Assembly: GCA_051162045.1 (NCBI GenBank)
Contig: JBISDI010000003.1
Reading direction: 5' to 3' (one strand)
DNA: 64,000 nt
From: Anaerozeibacter quisquiliarum
Lineage (GTDB): Bacteria > Bacillota > Clostridia > Christensenellales > Aristaeellaceae
The stretch's first letter is position 1. Every line of letters begins with the position of its first letter. Of the stretch, positions 17,834 through 25,802 are shown piece by piece. The notes under the pieces are model-generated. The model made no database searches and was not told the DNA's origin. It was given only the letters and a program-made list of their open reading frames with translations. A program made the position numbers and the translations under genes.

Positions 17834-19434
17834 TGGATTTTATGGGCTGGCTGTCGGCCGCGGTGGTGGCCGGCGTGTGCACCGCATACAGCCGTTACTA
17901 CCTGCATATGCTGCAGCTTGAAAGCTATCAGCTCGACGGGTATCGGCGTTGGCTTTCCAGGAACCGCGACAAGCTGATGGGCGCGACGCAGGGCATAGGC
18001 GTGCTGGCCGCGATCGCCGATGTGCTGCTTGGGCTGATCTTGACCATGCTGATGGGCGCGGACGCCGCGCGGATCACCGCCGCGCTCGTCGTGCTCGCCG
18101 GGTTCGGCATTGCGGCCTGGCGCGTGGGCATCCGCCAATACAAGGCCCCCGAGAAGAAGCCGTTCGCGCTGACGGCGCGCATGAAGCGGCTGTACATCTG
18201 CCTCGGCCTGTGCGCGTTGCTCGCAGCCGCGCTTTTGAGCGCGCTGAAACTGCCCGCCTACCTGCTGTTCGTGGGCGTGCCCTACCTGACCCTGGTGGCG
18301 GGATTCATCATGCAGCCGATCGAGACGAGGGTCAACGCGTTCTACCTGAACGACGCCGCGCGCAAGCTCGCGGCGCGTCCCGACTTGGTCAAGGTCGGCA
18401 TCACCGGTTCGTTCGGCAAGACCTCGACCAAGTTCATTTTGGCCTCCATCCTGTCCGAGAAATACGCCGTGCTGGCCACCCCGGGAAGCTTCAACACCCC
18501 GATGGGGCTGACGCGCGCGATCCGCGAGCAGCTCGAGGTGCACCATCAGGTATTCCTGGCCGAGATGGGCGCGCGCCATGTGGGCGACATCCGTGAGCTG
18601 TGCGAGCTGGTCGAGCCCGAGTACGGCGTGCTGACCAGCGTGGGGCCGCAGCATCTCGAGACCTTCGGCTCGGTCGAGGCCGTGGCCAAGACCAAGTACG
18701 AGCTGATCGAGGCGCTGCCCAAGCACGGCGCGGCCTTCTTCGGGGCCGACGGCGGCATCGTCGACGAGTTGTACCGGAAGACCCCGATCGAGAAGTACCG
18801 CGCGGGGCTCGGCAGCGGGTTCCTCAACATGTACGCCGAGGAGATCGAGGTGGGCCCGCGCGGCAGCCGTTTCACATTGTGCGACGCCGAGGGCGGCCGC
18901 GTGCGCTGCGAGACGCGCCTGCTCGGGCGGCACAACATCGCCAACATCGTGCTGTGCTGCATGGTGGCGAAGCGCCTGGGGCTGACGCTGGACCAGATCG
19001 CGCGGGGCGTAGGCCGCGCCGAGCCGGTCGAGCACCGGCTGCAATTGCTGCCGGGCGCGAACGGCATGACCATCATCGACGACGCGTTCAACGCCAATCC
19101 GGTGGGTGCCGAGGCCGCGCTCGACGTGCTGCGCGCGTTCCCCGGCCGGCGGCTGATCGTGACGCCCGGCCTGGTCGAGCAGGGGGAGCAGGAGGCCGCG
19201 CTCAACCGCAGGTTTGGCATGCAGTTGGCCGGCAGCTGCGACCATGCCATCCTGATCGGGCCGAAGCGCAGCCAGCCGATCCTCAAGGGCGCGCTCGAGG
19301 GCGGGCTCGCCAAGGATCAAGTTACGGTGGTCGCCGACCTCGCCGAGGCGACGGCGGTACTCGCGCGCATCGGCCGGCCCGGCGACGTGATCCTGTTTGA
19401 GAACGACCTGCCGGACAACTACAGCGAAGGGTAG
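17833..19434 (+). CDS. murF: MurF-type ligase with an N-terminal membrane domain
   Basis: Mur ligase that adds D-Ala-D-Ala to UDP-MurNAc-tripeptide. P-loop GITGSFGKTSTK lies at 189-200. The central domain has EMGARHVGDI, and the C-terminal domain DDAFNANPVG is the typical MurF block. Residues 1-165 contain four or five hydrophobic segments, an N-terminal extension absent from E. coli MurF but seen in many Firmicutes homologues; it should tether the ligase to the membrane. ddl follows 14 nt later, so the product dipeptide and its ligase are made together. Confidence 0.88.
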   Translation: MDFMGWLSAAVVAGVCTAYSRYYLHMLQLESYQLDGYRRWLSRNRDKLMGATQGIGVLAAIADVLLGLILTMLMGADAARITAALVVLAGFGIAAWRVGIRQYKAPEKKPFALTARMKRLYICLGLCALLAAALLSALKLPAYLLFVGVPYLTLVAGFIMQPIETRVNAFYLNDAARKLAARPDLVKVGITGSFGKTSTKFILASILSEKYAVLATPGSFNTPMGLTRAIREQLEVHHQVFLAEMGARHVGDIRELCELVEPEYGVLTSVGPQHLETFGSVEAVAKTKYELIEALPKHGAAFFGADGGIVDELYRKTPIEKYRAGLGSGFLNMYAEEIEVGPRGSRFTLCDAEGGRVRCETRLLGRHNIANIVLCCMVAKRLGLTLDQIARGVGRAEPVEHRLQLLPGANGMTIIDDAFNANPVGAEAALDVLRAFPGRRLIVTPGLVEQGEQEAALNRRFGMQLAGSCDHAILIGPKRSQPILKGALEGGLAKDQVTVVADLAEATAVLARIGRPGDVILFENDLPDNYSEG

Positions 19435-19448
19435 GGGGGCTTTATATC

Positions 19449-20639
19449 ATGAAACTCAATCTGGCCGTAACCTACGGCAGCCGCACCTGCGAACACGACG
19501 TTTCGATCATCTCGGGGCTGCAGGCCGCCGACGCGGCGCGCGGCGCAGGCTATCAGGTGACGCTCGTGTACATCGATAGAGGCGGCGCGTGGTACGCCGG
19601 CGAGGCGCTGTGGGACATGGCGCTCTACCGCGATTTCGACCCCGCGAAGGTCACGCGGGTGCTGCCGCTGGGCGAGGACGGCAAGCTGGTCCTGATTAGG
19701 TACCCCGAGGAGAAGAAGGTGCTGTTCGGCTCGGGAAGGGCGGTGGTCGCCGCCTGCGACGCCGTGCTGCCGGTGATGCACGGCATGAACGGCGAGGACG
19801 GCACGCTGCAGGGCATGCTCGAGATGCTGGACGTGCCCTACGCCTCGGCGGGCGTGCTGGGCTCGTCGGTGGGCATGGACAAGATCGCGATGAAGATGCT
19901 GTTTACGGGCTGCGGCTTCCCGGTGCTGCCGGGCGAGTGGGTGGATCGGTCCGACTGGGCCGAGCACCGCGAGGACACCCTCGCCCGCCTCGAGCGCGCG
20001 CTGCCCTATCCGGTGTACGTCAAGCCCGCGAACCTCGGCTCCTCGATCGGGATCAGCCGCGCCGACGACCGCGCGGGCCTCGCGCAGGCGCTCGACGTGG
20101 CGGCGGCGTTTGACCGGCGGCTGCTGGTGGAGAAGGGCGTAGCCGATCTGAAGGAAGTCAACTGCTCGGTCATGGGCTACGCGGGCAACGTGCGCGCGTC
20201 GGTCACCGAGATGCCGGTGCGCTGGGATGAGTTTTTGACCTTCGACGAGAAGTACATGCGCTCGGCCAAGGGCGGCAGCAAGGGCATGCAGTCGCTGAGC
20301 CGCCAGGTGCCGGCTCCCATCTCGGCCGAGCTGACCGCGCGCATTCAAGCGCTGTCGGTCGATATCTTCAAGGCGCTCGACTGCAAGGGCGTGGTGCGCA
20401 TCGACTTCATCCTGGACGGCGCGGACGGCGCGCTCTACGTCGAAGAGATCAACACCATCCCCGGCTCGCTCGCGTTCTACCTGTGGGAAGCCAGCGGCGT
20501 GAGCTTCCAAAATATGATCGACAAGATGGTCGAATGCGCGCTCAAGGCCTACGCCGACAAGCGCCAGAGCGTGTTCTCGTACAAATCGGATATTTTGAAC
20601 CGGCAGGGCGGCGGGACGAAGGGGAAACTGGCGAAGTGA
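19449..20639 (+). CDS. ddl: D-alanine--D-alanine ligase
   Basis: ATP-grasp ligase of 396 residues (longer than the usual 310-370). N-terminal VTYGSRTCEHDVSIISG, the HGMNGEDGTLQG block, the ATP-grasp VYVKPANLGSSIGISR segment and the C-terminal EINTIPGSLAFYLWE with metal-binding E and N are all present. The last motif resembles the serine-type EXXXXPGS loop common to D-Ala/D-Ala and D-Ala/D-Ser enzymes, so product choice is not certain. A strong AGGGGGG lies before the ATG. It supplies MurF encoded just upstream. Confidence 0.9.
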   Translation: MKLNLAVTYGSRTCEHDVSIISGLQAADAARGAGYQVTLVYIDRGGAWYAGEALWDMALYRDFDPAKVTRVLPLGEDGKLVLIRYPEEKKVLFGSGRAVVAACDAVLPVMHGMNGEDGTLQGMLEMLDVPYASAGVLGSSVGMDKIAMKMLFTGCGFPVLPGEWVDRSDWAEHREDTLARLERALPYPVYVKPANLGSSIGISRADDRAGLAQALDVAAAFDRRLLVEKGVADLKEVNCSVMGYAGNVRASVTEMPVRWDEFLTFDEKYMRSAKGGSKGMQSLSRQVPAPISAELTARIQALSVDIFKALDCKGVVRIDFILDGADGALYVEEINTIPGSLAFYLWEASGVSFQNMIDKMVECALKAYADKRQSVFSYKSDILNRQGGGTKGKLAK

Positions 20640-20640
20640 A

Positions 20641-20690
20641 ATTTGCCCGCGGCGCAGGGGAGGGGCTCCTCCCATGTGCCGCGGGCAAAT
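20641..20690. terminator. Hairpin between convergent ddl and toastrack genes
   Basis: Arms of 13 perfect bases (ATTTGCCCGCGGC and complement, extendable to 16 with one G-U pair) flank a GC-rich inner stem. It starts one base after the ddl stop and ends 13 nt before the converging gene's stop. Neither side has a strong U-run, so it is a probable weak bidirectional terminator. Confidence 0.65.
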
Positions 20691-20703
20691 GTCATTGTGC
20701 CGC

Positions 20704-21549
20704 TTACGGCGCAAAGGCCACGTCAATCGACCCGTTGACGCTCTTCACATTGAGCTGCCGCGGCCCGTTGCCGCCGGACGTCAGGTTGTTGTCCCCCAGC
20801 GCCGTCCGCGCGGATACGGTGTACTCCGACGCCGCGCCCGCGAGGCTGCCCGCTATGCCGCCGTTGGTGGTGCGGTAGTCGCCGCGCCGGGCGTCCACGG
20901 CGGTAAAATTGATGGGGCCGTTGACCGACTGGCCGAAGACCGACTGCGCCGTCGAATCGGTCAGCAGCACCGCCCCGTTTGTCGTCTCGGCGCGCATCTC
21001 CCCCGCGCACCGCACGCCTTTCGCCGATATATCGCCGTTGGTGGTGGACATCGAAAGCGCTTGCGCCGCGACATCCTCGACGCTCACCGCGCCGTTCACG
21101 GTGGACAGCGTCATCGGCACGTTCACGCCCGCGGGCACGTAGACCAGCACATCATGGTCGCTTTCACCGCAGTATGTGATCCCCACGCGTTCATACCAGG
21201 GCCGATCGTCCACATAGTGCAGGCGGAACACGCCGTCATTGTGCAGATCCGCCTCGTAGCGCCCGTGTTTGCGCTCGTAGCACACCGCGCGCCACTGCCC
21301 GTCCGCGGACGGCCGCACGATGATCGAGTGATCCTCGTCCGTAACCATGAGCGCGGTCACGCGTTCGGCCGGATAGGCCGACTGCCCATCCGACTCGCGC
21401 AATTCGCCCACCGGCCGGATCGTCCGCTGCTCGGACGGCCCCCGCGTGTCCAGGTTCTCCAAACTGAACCCCGCCATGGCAAAACCGGCCAGCGCAAGCA
21501 CCAGCCCCAGGCCCAGCAGCCTCAACGCAAAGCGCGCCAGATTGTTCAT
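20704..21549 (-). CDS. Toastrack (DUF4097) beta-helix protein, membrane-anchored
   Basis: 281 residues with one N-terminal membrane segment (about 7-27), followed by a repetitive beta-rich region with recurring STTNGDI, ETTNGAV, SVNGPI, RTTNGGI units typical of DUF4097 putative adhesin/toastrack domains. The ATG lies directly beside the preceding gene's stop. It is the third gene of the PadR-HAAS-toastrack operon, a common envelope-stress or envelope-sensing unit in Firmicutes whose biochemical role is not established. Confidence 0.85.
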   Translation of the reverse strand: MNNLARFALRLLGLGLVLALAGFAMAGFSLENLDTRGPSEQRTIRPVGELRESDGQSAYPAERVTALMVTDEDHSIIVRPSADGQWRAVCYERKHGRYEADLHNDGVFRLHYVDDRPWYERVGITYCGESDHDVLVYVPAGVNVPMTLSTVNGAVSVEDVAAQALSMSTTNGDISAKGVRCAGEMRAETTNGAVLLTDSTAQSVFGQSVNGPINFTAVDARRGDYRTTNGGIAGSLAGAASEYTVSARTALGDNNLTSGGNGPRQLNVKSVNGSIDVAFAP

Positions 21550-22146
21550 CTACATGGCCTCCCTTCTGTGAAACCCCCGCCGCAGCGCGCGCCACGCCCG
21601 CTGTGTCAATCGCGCCGCGCGCGTCGCCGAGCGCGTCATGGGCCGGTACAGCAGCAGCCCCAGCGCCGTCAAGGTCAGCCCCAGGCCCAGCATGAACAGC
21701 CCGCTGGCCGGCTGCCTGACCAAAAAGGACAGCGCGGCCAACGCCGACGCCGCGCCCGCCGCCAGCATGCTCACCGTCGAGATGGCCAGCCCCAGCCACA
21801 GCATCCACAGCGCGAGCAGCAGCATGGCCGCTGTGAGCAGCGCCGCCGCCAACAGCGGCATCCACAGCGGCGCGCTCAGGATCAGCAGCGCGAGCCGCCA
21901 GCCGCCGGGCTCGCCCGGCGCGCTTTCCTCGGACGCGGCTTGCCGATTGGGTACGCCGGAACTGATGATGCGCCGCGCGATTTCGTCGATCGGCTCCATG
22001 CCGGCGACCGCCGCCTGCTCATCCATGCCCTCCTCGATCCGGTCGGACAGCATCTCGTCGTAGTAAGCGGCGCACTTCGCGCGCTCCGCCTCGCCGAGCG
22101 CGCCCAGGCGGTCCGTCAGCGCGTTCAAGAATTCATCCTTTGTCAT
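21550..22146 (-). CDS. HAAS-domain (DUF1700) membrane protein
   Basis: 198 residues. The N-terminal alpha-helical HAAS domain begins MTKDEFLNALTDRLG and continues YYDEMLSDRIEEGMDEQAAV; three or four hydrophobic segments follow between about 83 and 170. HAAS proteins are the usual partners of PadR regulators, and this gene overlaps the padR stop by 14 bp. The DUF1700 N-terminus is thought to bind PadR or sense the membrane; that is family knowledge, not shown here. Confidence 0.87.
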   Translation of the reverse strand: MTKDEFLNALTDRLGALGEAERAKCAAYYDEMLSDRIEEGMDEQAAVAGMEPIDEIARRIISSGVPNRQAASEESAPGEPGGWRLALLILSAPLWMPLLAAALLTAAMLLLALWMLWLGLAISTVSMLAAGAASALAALSFLVRQPASGLFMLGLGLTLTALGLLLYRPMTRSATRAARLTQRAWRALRRGFHRREAM

Positions 22147-22456
22147 CTGCGTTGCTCCTCTCGATGAATGCGTACACGGCCATCATCTGACGCCATTGCA
22201 TAAGAAACGCGCCGATGCGCGCGCGGCCCTCGCCGGTCAGGCGGTAGTACTTGCGCAGCCGCCCGTTGTGTTCCACCGAATACACCGCCACGCATTCCGC
22301 GCCTTCCAAGCGCTTCAGGATCGGGTACAGCGTGGATTCGGAAATCTCGATCACCGGCGACACGTCCTTGATGATCTGATACCCATAGGAGTCGCGTCGT
22401 CTGAGCGCCGCCAGCACGCAAATCTCGAGCACCCCCCGCTTCAACTGTGCGTCCAA
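22133..22456 (-). CDS. PadR-family transcriptional regulator
   Basis: 107 residues, short PadR type with one winged HTH: LKRGVLEICVLAALRRRDSYGYQI at the N-terminus and ESTLYPILKRLEGA as the recognition region. The start is TTG with GGGAGG 7 nt upstream. It lies directly behind a palindrome overlapping its own promoter (22478-22498), so autorepression of the three-gene operon is likely. Confidence 0.93.
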   Translation of the reverse strand: MDAQLKRGVLEICVLAALRRRDSYGYQIIKDVSPVIEISESTLYPILKRLEGAECVAVYSVEHNGRLRKYYRLTGEGRARIGAFLMQWRQMMAVYAFIERSNADDKG

Positions 22457-22477
22457 GGCAACACCTCCCGTCGCACA

Positions 22478-22508
22478 ATACTATACTTCGCATAGTATAT
22501 CGCGTCAA
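22478..22508 (-). promoter_or_regulatory. padR promoter with overlapping palindromic operator
   Basis: TTGACG (22503-22508) and TATAGT (22480-22485) are 17 bp apart on the minus strand. Arms ATACTAT and ATAGTAT (22478-22498, 7-nt centre) cover the -10 and part of the spacer, the usual size and place of a PadR operator. Confidence 0.75.
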
Positions 22509-22596
22509 GTTAAATTGCCGAAAAGCGCGCGCCGGCCGATAGGCGTGTTTGTACATACAATAGGTATCCGAACAACGGGGGGAGCGGGACGAATCG

Positions 22597-22785
22597 GTGC
22601 CGGGAGAGCGCGAGTTTATGGAGGGGCTCCACGCCCATGGGCGCGCGCTGTACCGCGCGGCCCGCTCGATCCTGCCCGGCCGCCTGATCCGGCTCAACCG
22701 CGTGCAGCGGAATCGGACGAAGGTTCCGGTATCGATGAAAGCGCAGGTTTGTCCAACGTGTTTGACAAACCCACGCCAGAAATGA
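22597..22785 (+). CDS. Doubtful small ORF upstream of rplM
   Basis: 62 codons from a GTG, reading VPGEREFMEGLHAHGRAL and ending in a basic tail with CPTC. Composition in the first half is plausible for protein, but the ribosome site is poorly spaced and no family is recognised. It ends just before the rplM promoter. It may be a remnant or a chance frame; the rest of 22509-22810 holds nothing I can name. Confidence 0.2.
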   Translation: MPGEREFMEGLHAHGRALYRAARSILPGRLIRLNRVQRNRTKVPVSMKAQVCPTCLTNPRQK

Positions 22786-22813
22786 TTTTCATGATTTTTA
22801 ATACAAGTTTCAA

Positions 22814-22842
22814 TTGACACGGCAGCCAGAATGCGGTAGACT
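22814..22842 (+). promoter_or_regulatory. rplM-rpsI promoter
   Basis: TTGACA (22814-22819), 17-bp spacer, TAGACT (22837-22842). The start of transcription would fall near 22849, giving a leader of about 100 nt. Confidence 0.75.
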
Positions 22843-22848
22843 ATACGG

Positions 22849-22949
22849 TGCGTCGATGGGATCACTAGCCCCGATACCATGGATGTAGGTGGAAGGCGCG
22901 TTGACCTCGCGCCGGAATCCGTCCGACAGATAATGGGGAGGAATTCTAC
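22849..22949 (+). ncRNA. Probable L13 (rplM) 5' leader
   Basis: A roughly 100-nt untranslated leader separates the promoter from rplM. It contains at least one stable hairpin (GGCGCG TTGACCT CGCGCC, about 22896-22914) and ends in the ribosome site. Firmicutes rplM is often controlled by L13 binding its own leader; position and hairpin fit, but I could not verify the Rfam consensus. Confidence 0.5.
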
Positions 22950-23381
22950 GTGAACACCTATATGGCCAAGAAGGGCGCCGTGGATCGTCAATGGCTGGTC
23001 ATTGACGCCGAAGACCTGGTGCTGGGCCGCATGGCCTCGCAGGTCGCCTCGATGCTGCGTGGCAAGCACAAGCCCTGCTTTACGCCCCACGTGGACACCG
23101 GCGACTACATCATCATCGTCAATGCGGACAAGGTTCGCTTCACCGGCAAGAAGCTCGATCAGAAGCTGTACCGCCATCACACCGGCTATCCGGGCGGCTT
23201 GAAGGAAGCCACCGCGCGCCAGATGATGGCCAAGAAGCCGGAATTCGTCATCAAGGAAGCCGTCCGCGGCATGCTGCCCAAGGGACCGCTCGGTTACGCC
23301 ATGCTCAAGAAGCTGCATGTGTACGCCGGCCCCGAGCACAAGCATGAAGCGCAGCAGCCGGTTGCCTTTGAAATTAAGTAA
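22950..23381 (+). CDS. rplM: 50S ribosomal protein L13
   Basis: 143 residues, standard length. Motifs RQWLVIDAEDLVLGRMAS near the start and the basic GMLPKGPLGYAMLKKLHVYAG (split across 108-128) are characteristic. Start GTG, 8 nt after GGGGAGG; an in-frame ATG four codons in is less likely. It is cotranscribed with rpsI, 18 nt downstream, the near-universal bacterial arrangement. Confidence 0.98.
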   Translation: MNTYMAKKGAVDRQWLVIDAEDLVLGRMASQVASMLRGKHKPCFTPHVDTGDYIIIVNADKVRFTGKKLDQKLYRHHTGYPGGLKEATARQMMAKKPEFVIKEAVRGMLPKGPLGYAMLKKLHVYAGPEHKHEAQQPVAFEIK

Positions 23382-23399
23382 GGGAGGAGGGCTTTGGTC

Positions 23400-23792
23400 A
23401 TGTCTGAAGTTTGCTACAGCGCCGTAGGCCGCAGGAAGAAGGCGATCGCCCGTGTCCGCCTGATCCCCGGCGAAGGCAACATCGTGATCAACAAGCGCGC
23501 CATCGACGACTATTTCGGCGTCGAGACGCTCAAGACCGTCGTGCGTCAGCCCATGACGCTGACCGACACCTTGGCCCGCTTTGACGTGCTGGTCACCGTG
23601 ACCGGCGGCGGCTACACCGGCCAGGCCGGCGCGGCGCGCCACGGCATCGCCCGCGCGCTCGTGAAGGCGGACGAGGAACTTAAAGGAGCGATCAAGCGCG
23701 CCGGCTACCTGACGCGCGACCCGCGCATGAAGGAGCGCAAAAAGTACGGCCTCAAGGCCGCCCGCCGCGCGCCCCAGTTCTCGAAGCGCTGA
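23400..23792 (+). CDS. rpsI: 30S ribosomal protein S9
   Basis: 130 residues, ending in the invariant KR of S9 (PQFSKR), whose C-terminal tail reaches the P-site tRNA. VGRRKKAIARV near the start and GGGYTGQAGAARHGIARAL in the middle are diagnostic. A TTG two codons earlier (23394) is too close to GGAGG, so the ATG at 23400 is chosen. It ends the rplM-rpsI operon before a terminator hairpin. Confidence 0.98.
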   Translation: MSEVCYSAVGRRKKAIARVRLIPGEGNIVINKRAIDDYFGVETLKTVVRQPMTLTDTLARFDVLVTVTGGGYTGQAGAARHGIARALVKADEELKGAIKRAGYLTRDPRMKERKKYGLKAARRAPQFSKR

Positions 23793-23804
23793 GTTTGCCT
23801 GCCC

Positions 23805-23839
23805 ATGGAGTCTCCCTTGCGGAGGCTCCATTTCATTTT
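23805..23839 (+). terminator. Terminator of rplM-rpsI
   Basis: Stem ATGGAGTCTCC / GGAGGCTCCAT (11 bp with one G-U pair, 5-nt loop) followed by TTCATTTT, 13 nt after the rpsI stop. Confidence 0.85.
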
Positions 23840-23897
23840 GCGGCGGAAACGGGGAAGCATGGCGGGAAGCCTGAGCATGCGCCCTCCAAACGATTCC

Positions 23898-24060
23898 AGG
23901 TAACCGCCGATCAAATCCCACGCGCGGTGGCGGCTGCCTTTGCGCCATCTTGCGCCTGCAAAATCCTCGACGTAGCGCCGCTACGCCTTCAAATTTTGCA
24001 AGCGCAATCTGACGGAAATTCAGCGCGCCACCGCACGCGTGCTTTAATCGGCGCTTACCT
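23898..24060. mobile_element. MITE-like inverted-repeat element, copy 1 (163 bp)
   Basis: Non-coding element with terminal inverted repeats AGGTAACCGCCGATCAAA / AGGTAAGCGCCGATTAAA (16 of 18 match). The inner parts are also complementary (CGCGCGGTGGCG against CGCCACCGCACGCG), so the whole element can fold into one long hairpin. The centre holds GTAGCGCCGCTAC. A second copy of the same 163-bp length lies at 60684-60846, and a diverged relative at 63517-63680. No transposase is present, as expected for a non-autonomous element. Confidence 0.8.
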
Positions 24061-24103
24061 AGCCATTCTAACCAATCTCATCATGAGGTTGGTTAGAATG
24101 GCT
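24061..24103. repeat. 43-nt near-perfect palindrome next to MITE copy 1
   Basis: Arms of 15 bases (AGCCATTCTAACCAA and complement) enclose CTCAT-C-ATGAG, itself palindromic. It starts exactly where the MITE ends. The A-run on its right would be a U-run at the wrong side for a terminator, so I leave its role open. Confidence 0.65.
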
Positions 24104-24168
24104 AAAAAGAGCCGGGGATTGTGCCGGCAACAGGTTACACCCCGCCTGCGGGGAGGGGAATGGAGGAA

Positions 24169-25785
24169 TCAGCCCCAGAGCAGCGACAGCATCGGCACCA
24201 CTTGCTTCTTGCGCGAGACGACGCCGGGGAGGAAGGCGTGGTGGTTCTTGACTTCCACGCCGAAGGCCTGGCGGATGATGTCCTCGTCGCCGAGGATGAT
24301 TAACTCGGTGCCCTCGCGCAGCACGTCGGTAATCATGAACAGCTGCATGTCGTAGCCGTGGGTCTTGGCGCGCTCGTTCATGACCTGCAAAAACTCGGGC
24401 AGCCGCGCCAGCACCCGCGCGGAATCAAGGCAGGTAATCTGGCCGATCGCGATGTTGTGGCCCGCGATGCGGAACTCCTTGAAGTCGGACAGGTACAGCG
24501 CGGAAGCGGGCTTTTCCTCGGTCGAGGAGGCCGTGAAGATGTCGTGGCCCAGCGCATCGATCGATATGTCGGCGATGCGTGCCATGCGCTCGGCCATGCG
24601 GTGGTCGCGCTCCGTGCAGGTGGGCGACTTGAACATCACCGTGTCCGACAGGATTGCGGCGCAGATCAGCCCCGCGAGCTTGGGCGGCGGCATCAGGCCG
24701 CGCTCCTGGTACATTGTGGCCACGATCGTGGCCGTCGAGCCCACCGGTTCGTTGCGGAAAAAGATGGGCGCGCCGGTCTGCACGTCGGCCAGCCGGTGGT
24801 GGTCGATGATCTCGCGGATCTCCGCCTGCTCGAGGCCGGGCACCGACTGCGCCGACTCGTTGTGGTCGACCAGCACCACGCGCTTGCGCGAGGGCCGAAT
24901 CAGGTGGAACCGGGACAGCGTACCCACCACGAGGCCCTGCTCATCGAGCACCGGATAGCAGCGGTAGCGGCTCTCGAGCATCTTCTCGCGCACGTCGTCC
25001 ACGTAGTCGGTCAGGCTGAACGCCACCAGCGCCTCGGTCTGGCACACGCGCCCGATCGGGATCGACTGATAGATCATGCGGGCGGCGCGGTACACGTCGC
25101 AGGGCGTCACGATCGCCAGCGTATCGCCGAGAGAACGCGCCATCTCCTCGGTGAGTTCGGCCTGGCACACGATCACGCAACTGGCCTTGGCCTCGGCGGC
25201 GCGCGCGATCGCGTCGGGTTGGTTGCCGCACAGCACGATCGCGCCGGGCCCCAGTCCGAGCGGCGGCCCCTCGGGTCCGGGCAGCGCGATCACCACCTCG
25301 CCCGACACCGCGCCCACGAGCTTGTCCTCGCCGTTGGCGATGCGGCCCTCGAGCGCGCTTAGGAGGTTGCACACCGGGACAGCGTCGGCGGCCGGGTCGT
25401 CGACCGAGCGCATGTCGTAGGCGGCGATGTCGTCCGAGGTCAGCATGCCGTACAGCCGCCCGCCGTCGTCGGTGACCGGGATCGCCAGCACTGAGCGGTC
25501 CGCCTTGAGCACCGACCAGGCCCGGCTGACGGTGACGGCGGCGTTCAGCGCCGGCGGGGTGTCGAATTTCAGGTCCATCACCTGGTTGCGCACGTCGCGC
25601 AGCAGAGGCGGCGCTTCAAAGCCGAACCGGTCGAGCACCATCTGCGTTTCGTCGCTGACCGGACCCAGCCGCACCGGCGTGTAGCTTCGACCGCCCAGCG
25701 CGTTGCGCAGCGCCGCGTAAGCCATGGCCGATACGATGGAGTCGGTGTCGGGGTTGCGGTGGCCGGTGACGTAGATCGGTTCCAT
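24169..25785 (-). CDS. ppaC: Manganese-dependent inorganic pyrophosphatase with regulatory CBS-DRTGG insert
   Basis: Family II PPase, 538 residues. DHH catalytic motifs are GHRNPDTDS (8-16), the VDHNES segment and IDHHR; the DHHA2 end has SRKKQVVP, the substrate-binding RKK. Between the first and second catalytic motifs lie two CBS halves around a DRTGG domain, the layout of CBS-PPases that are inhibited by AMP/ADP and activated by ATP or diadenosine polyphosphates. It cleaves PPi and drives biosynthesis forward. The ECF S-component gene ends 17 nt upstream, so the two are probably cotranscribed. Confidence 0.95.
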   Translation of the reverse strand: MEPIYVTGHRNPDTDSIVSAMAYAALRNALGGRSYTPVRLGPVSDETQMVLDRFGFEAPPLLRDVRNQVMDLKFDTPPALNAAVTVSRAWSVLKADRSVLAIPVTDDGGRLYGMLTSDDIAAYDMRSVDDPAADAVPVCNLLSALEGRIANGEDKLVGAVSGEVVIALPGPEGPPLGLGPGAIVLCGNQPDAIARAAEAKASCVIVCQAELTEEMARSLGDTLAIVTPCDVYRAARMIYQSIPIGRVCQTEALVAFSLTDYVDDVREKMLESRYRCYPVLDEQGLVVGTLSRFHLIRPSRKRVVLVDHNESAQSVPGLEQAEIREIIDHHRLADVQTGAPIFFRNEPVGSTATIVATMYQERGLMPPPKLAGLICAAILSDTVMFKSPTCTERDHRMAERMARIADISIDALGHDIFTASSTEEKPASALYLSDFKEFRIAGHNIAIGQITCLDSARVLARLPEFLQVMNERAKTHGYDMQLFMITDVLREGTELIILGDEDIIRQAFGVEVKNHHAFLPGVVSRKKQVVPMLSLLWG

Positions 25786-25802
25786 GCGCGCCCTCCTTTT
25801 TC

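Noticed and set aside
17758..19320. Long minus-strand frame opposite murF (and similar long frames opposite livJ, the permease and ackA)
   Set aside because: Shadow frames of GC-rich genes: His/Arg/Ala/Gly-rich, without domains or ribosome sites.
24061..24103. Terminator for ppaC or rpsI
   Set aside because: The A-run is on the wrong side for either strand, and rpsI already has a proper terminator at 23805-23839.
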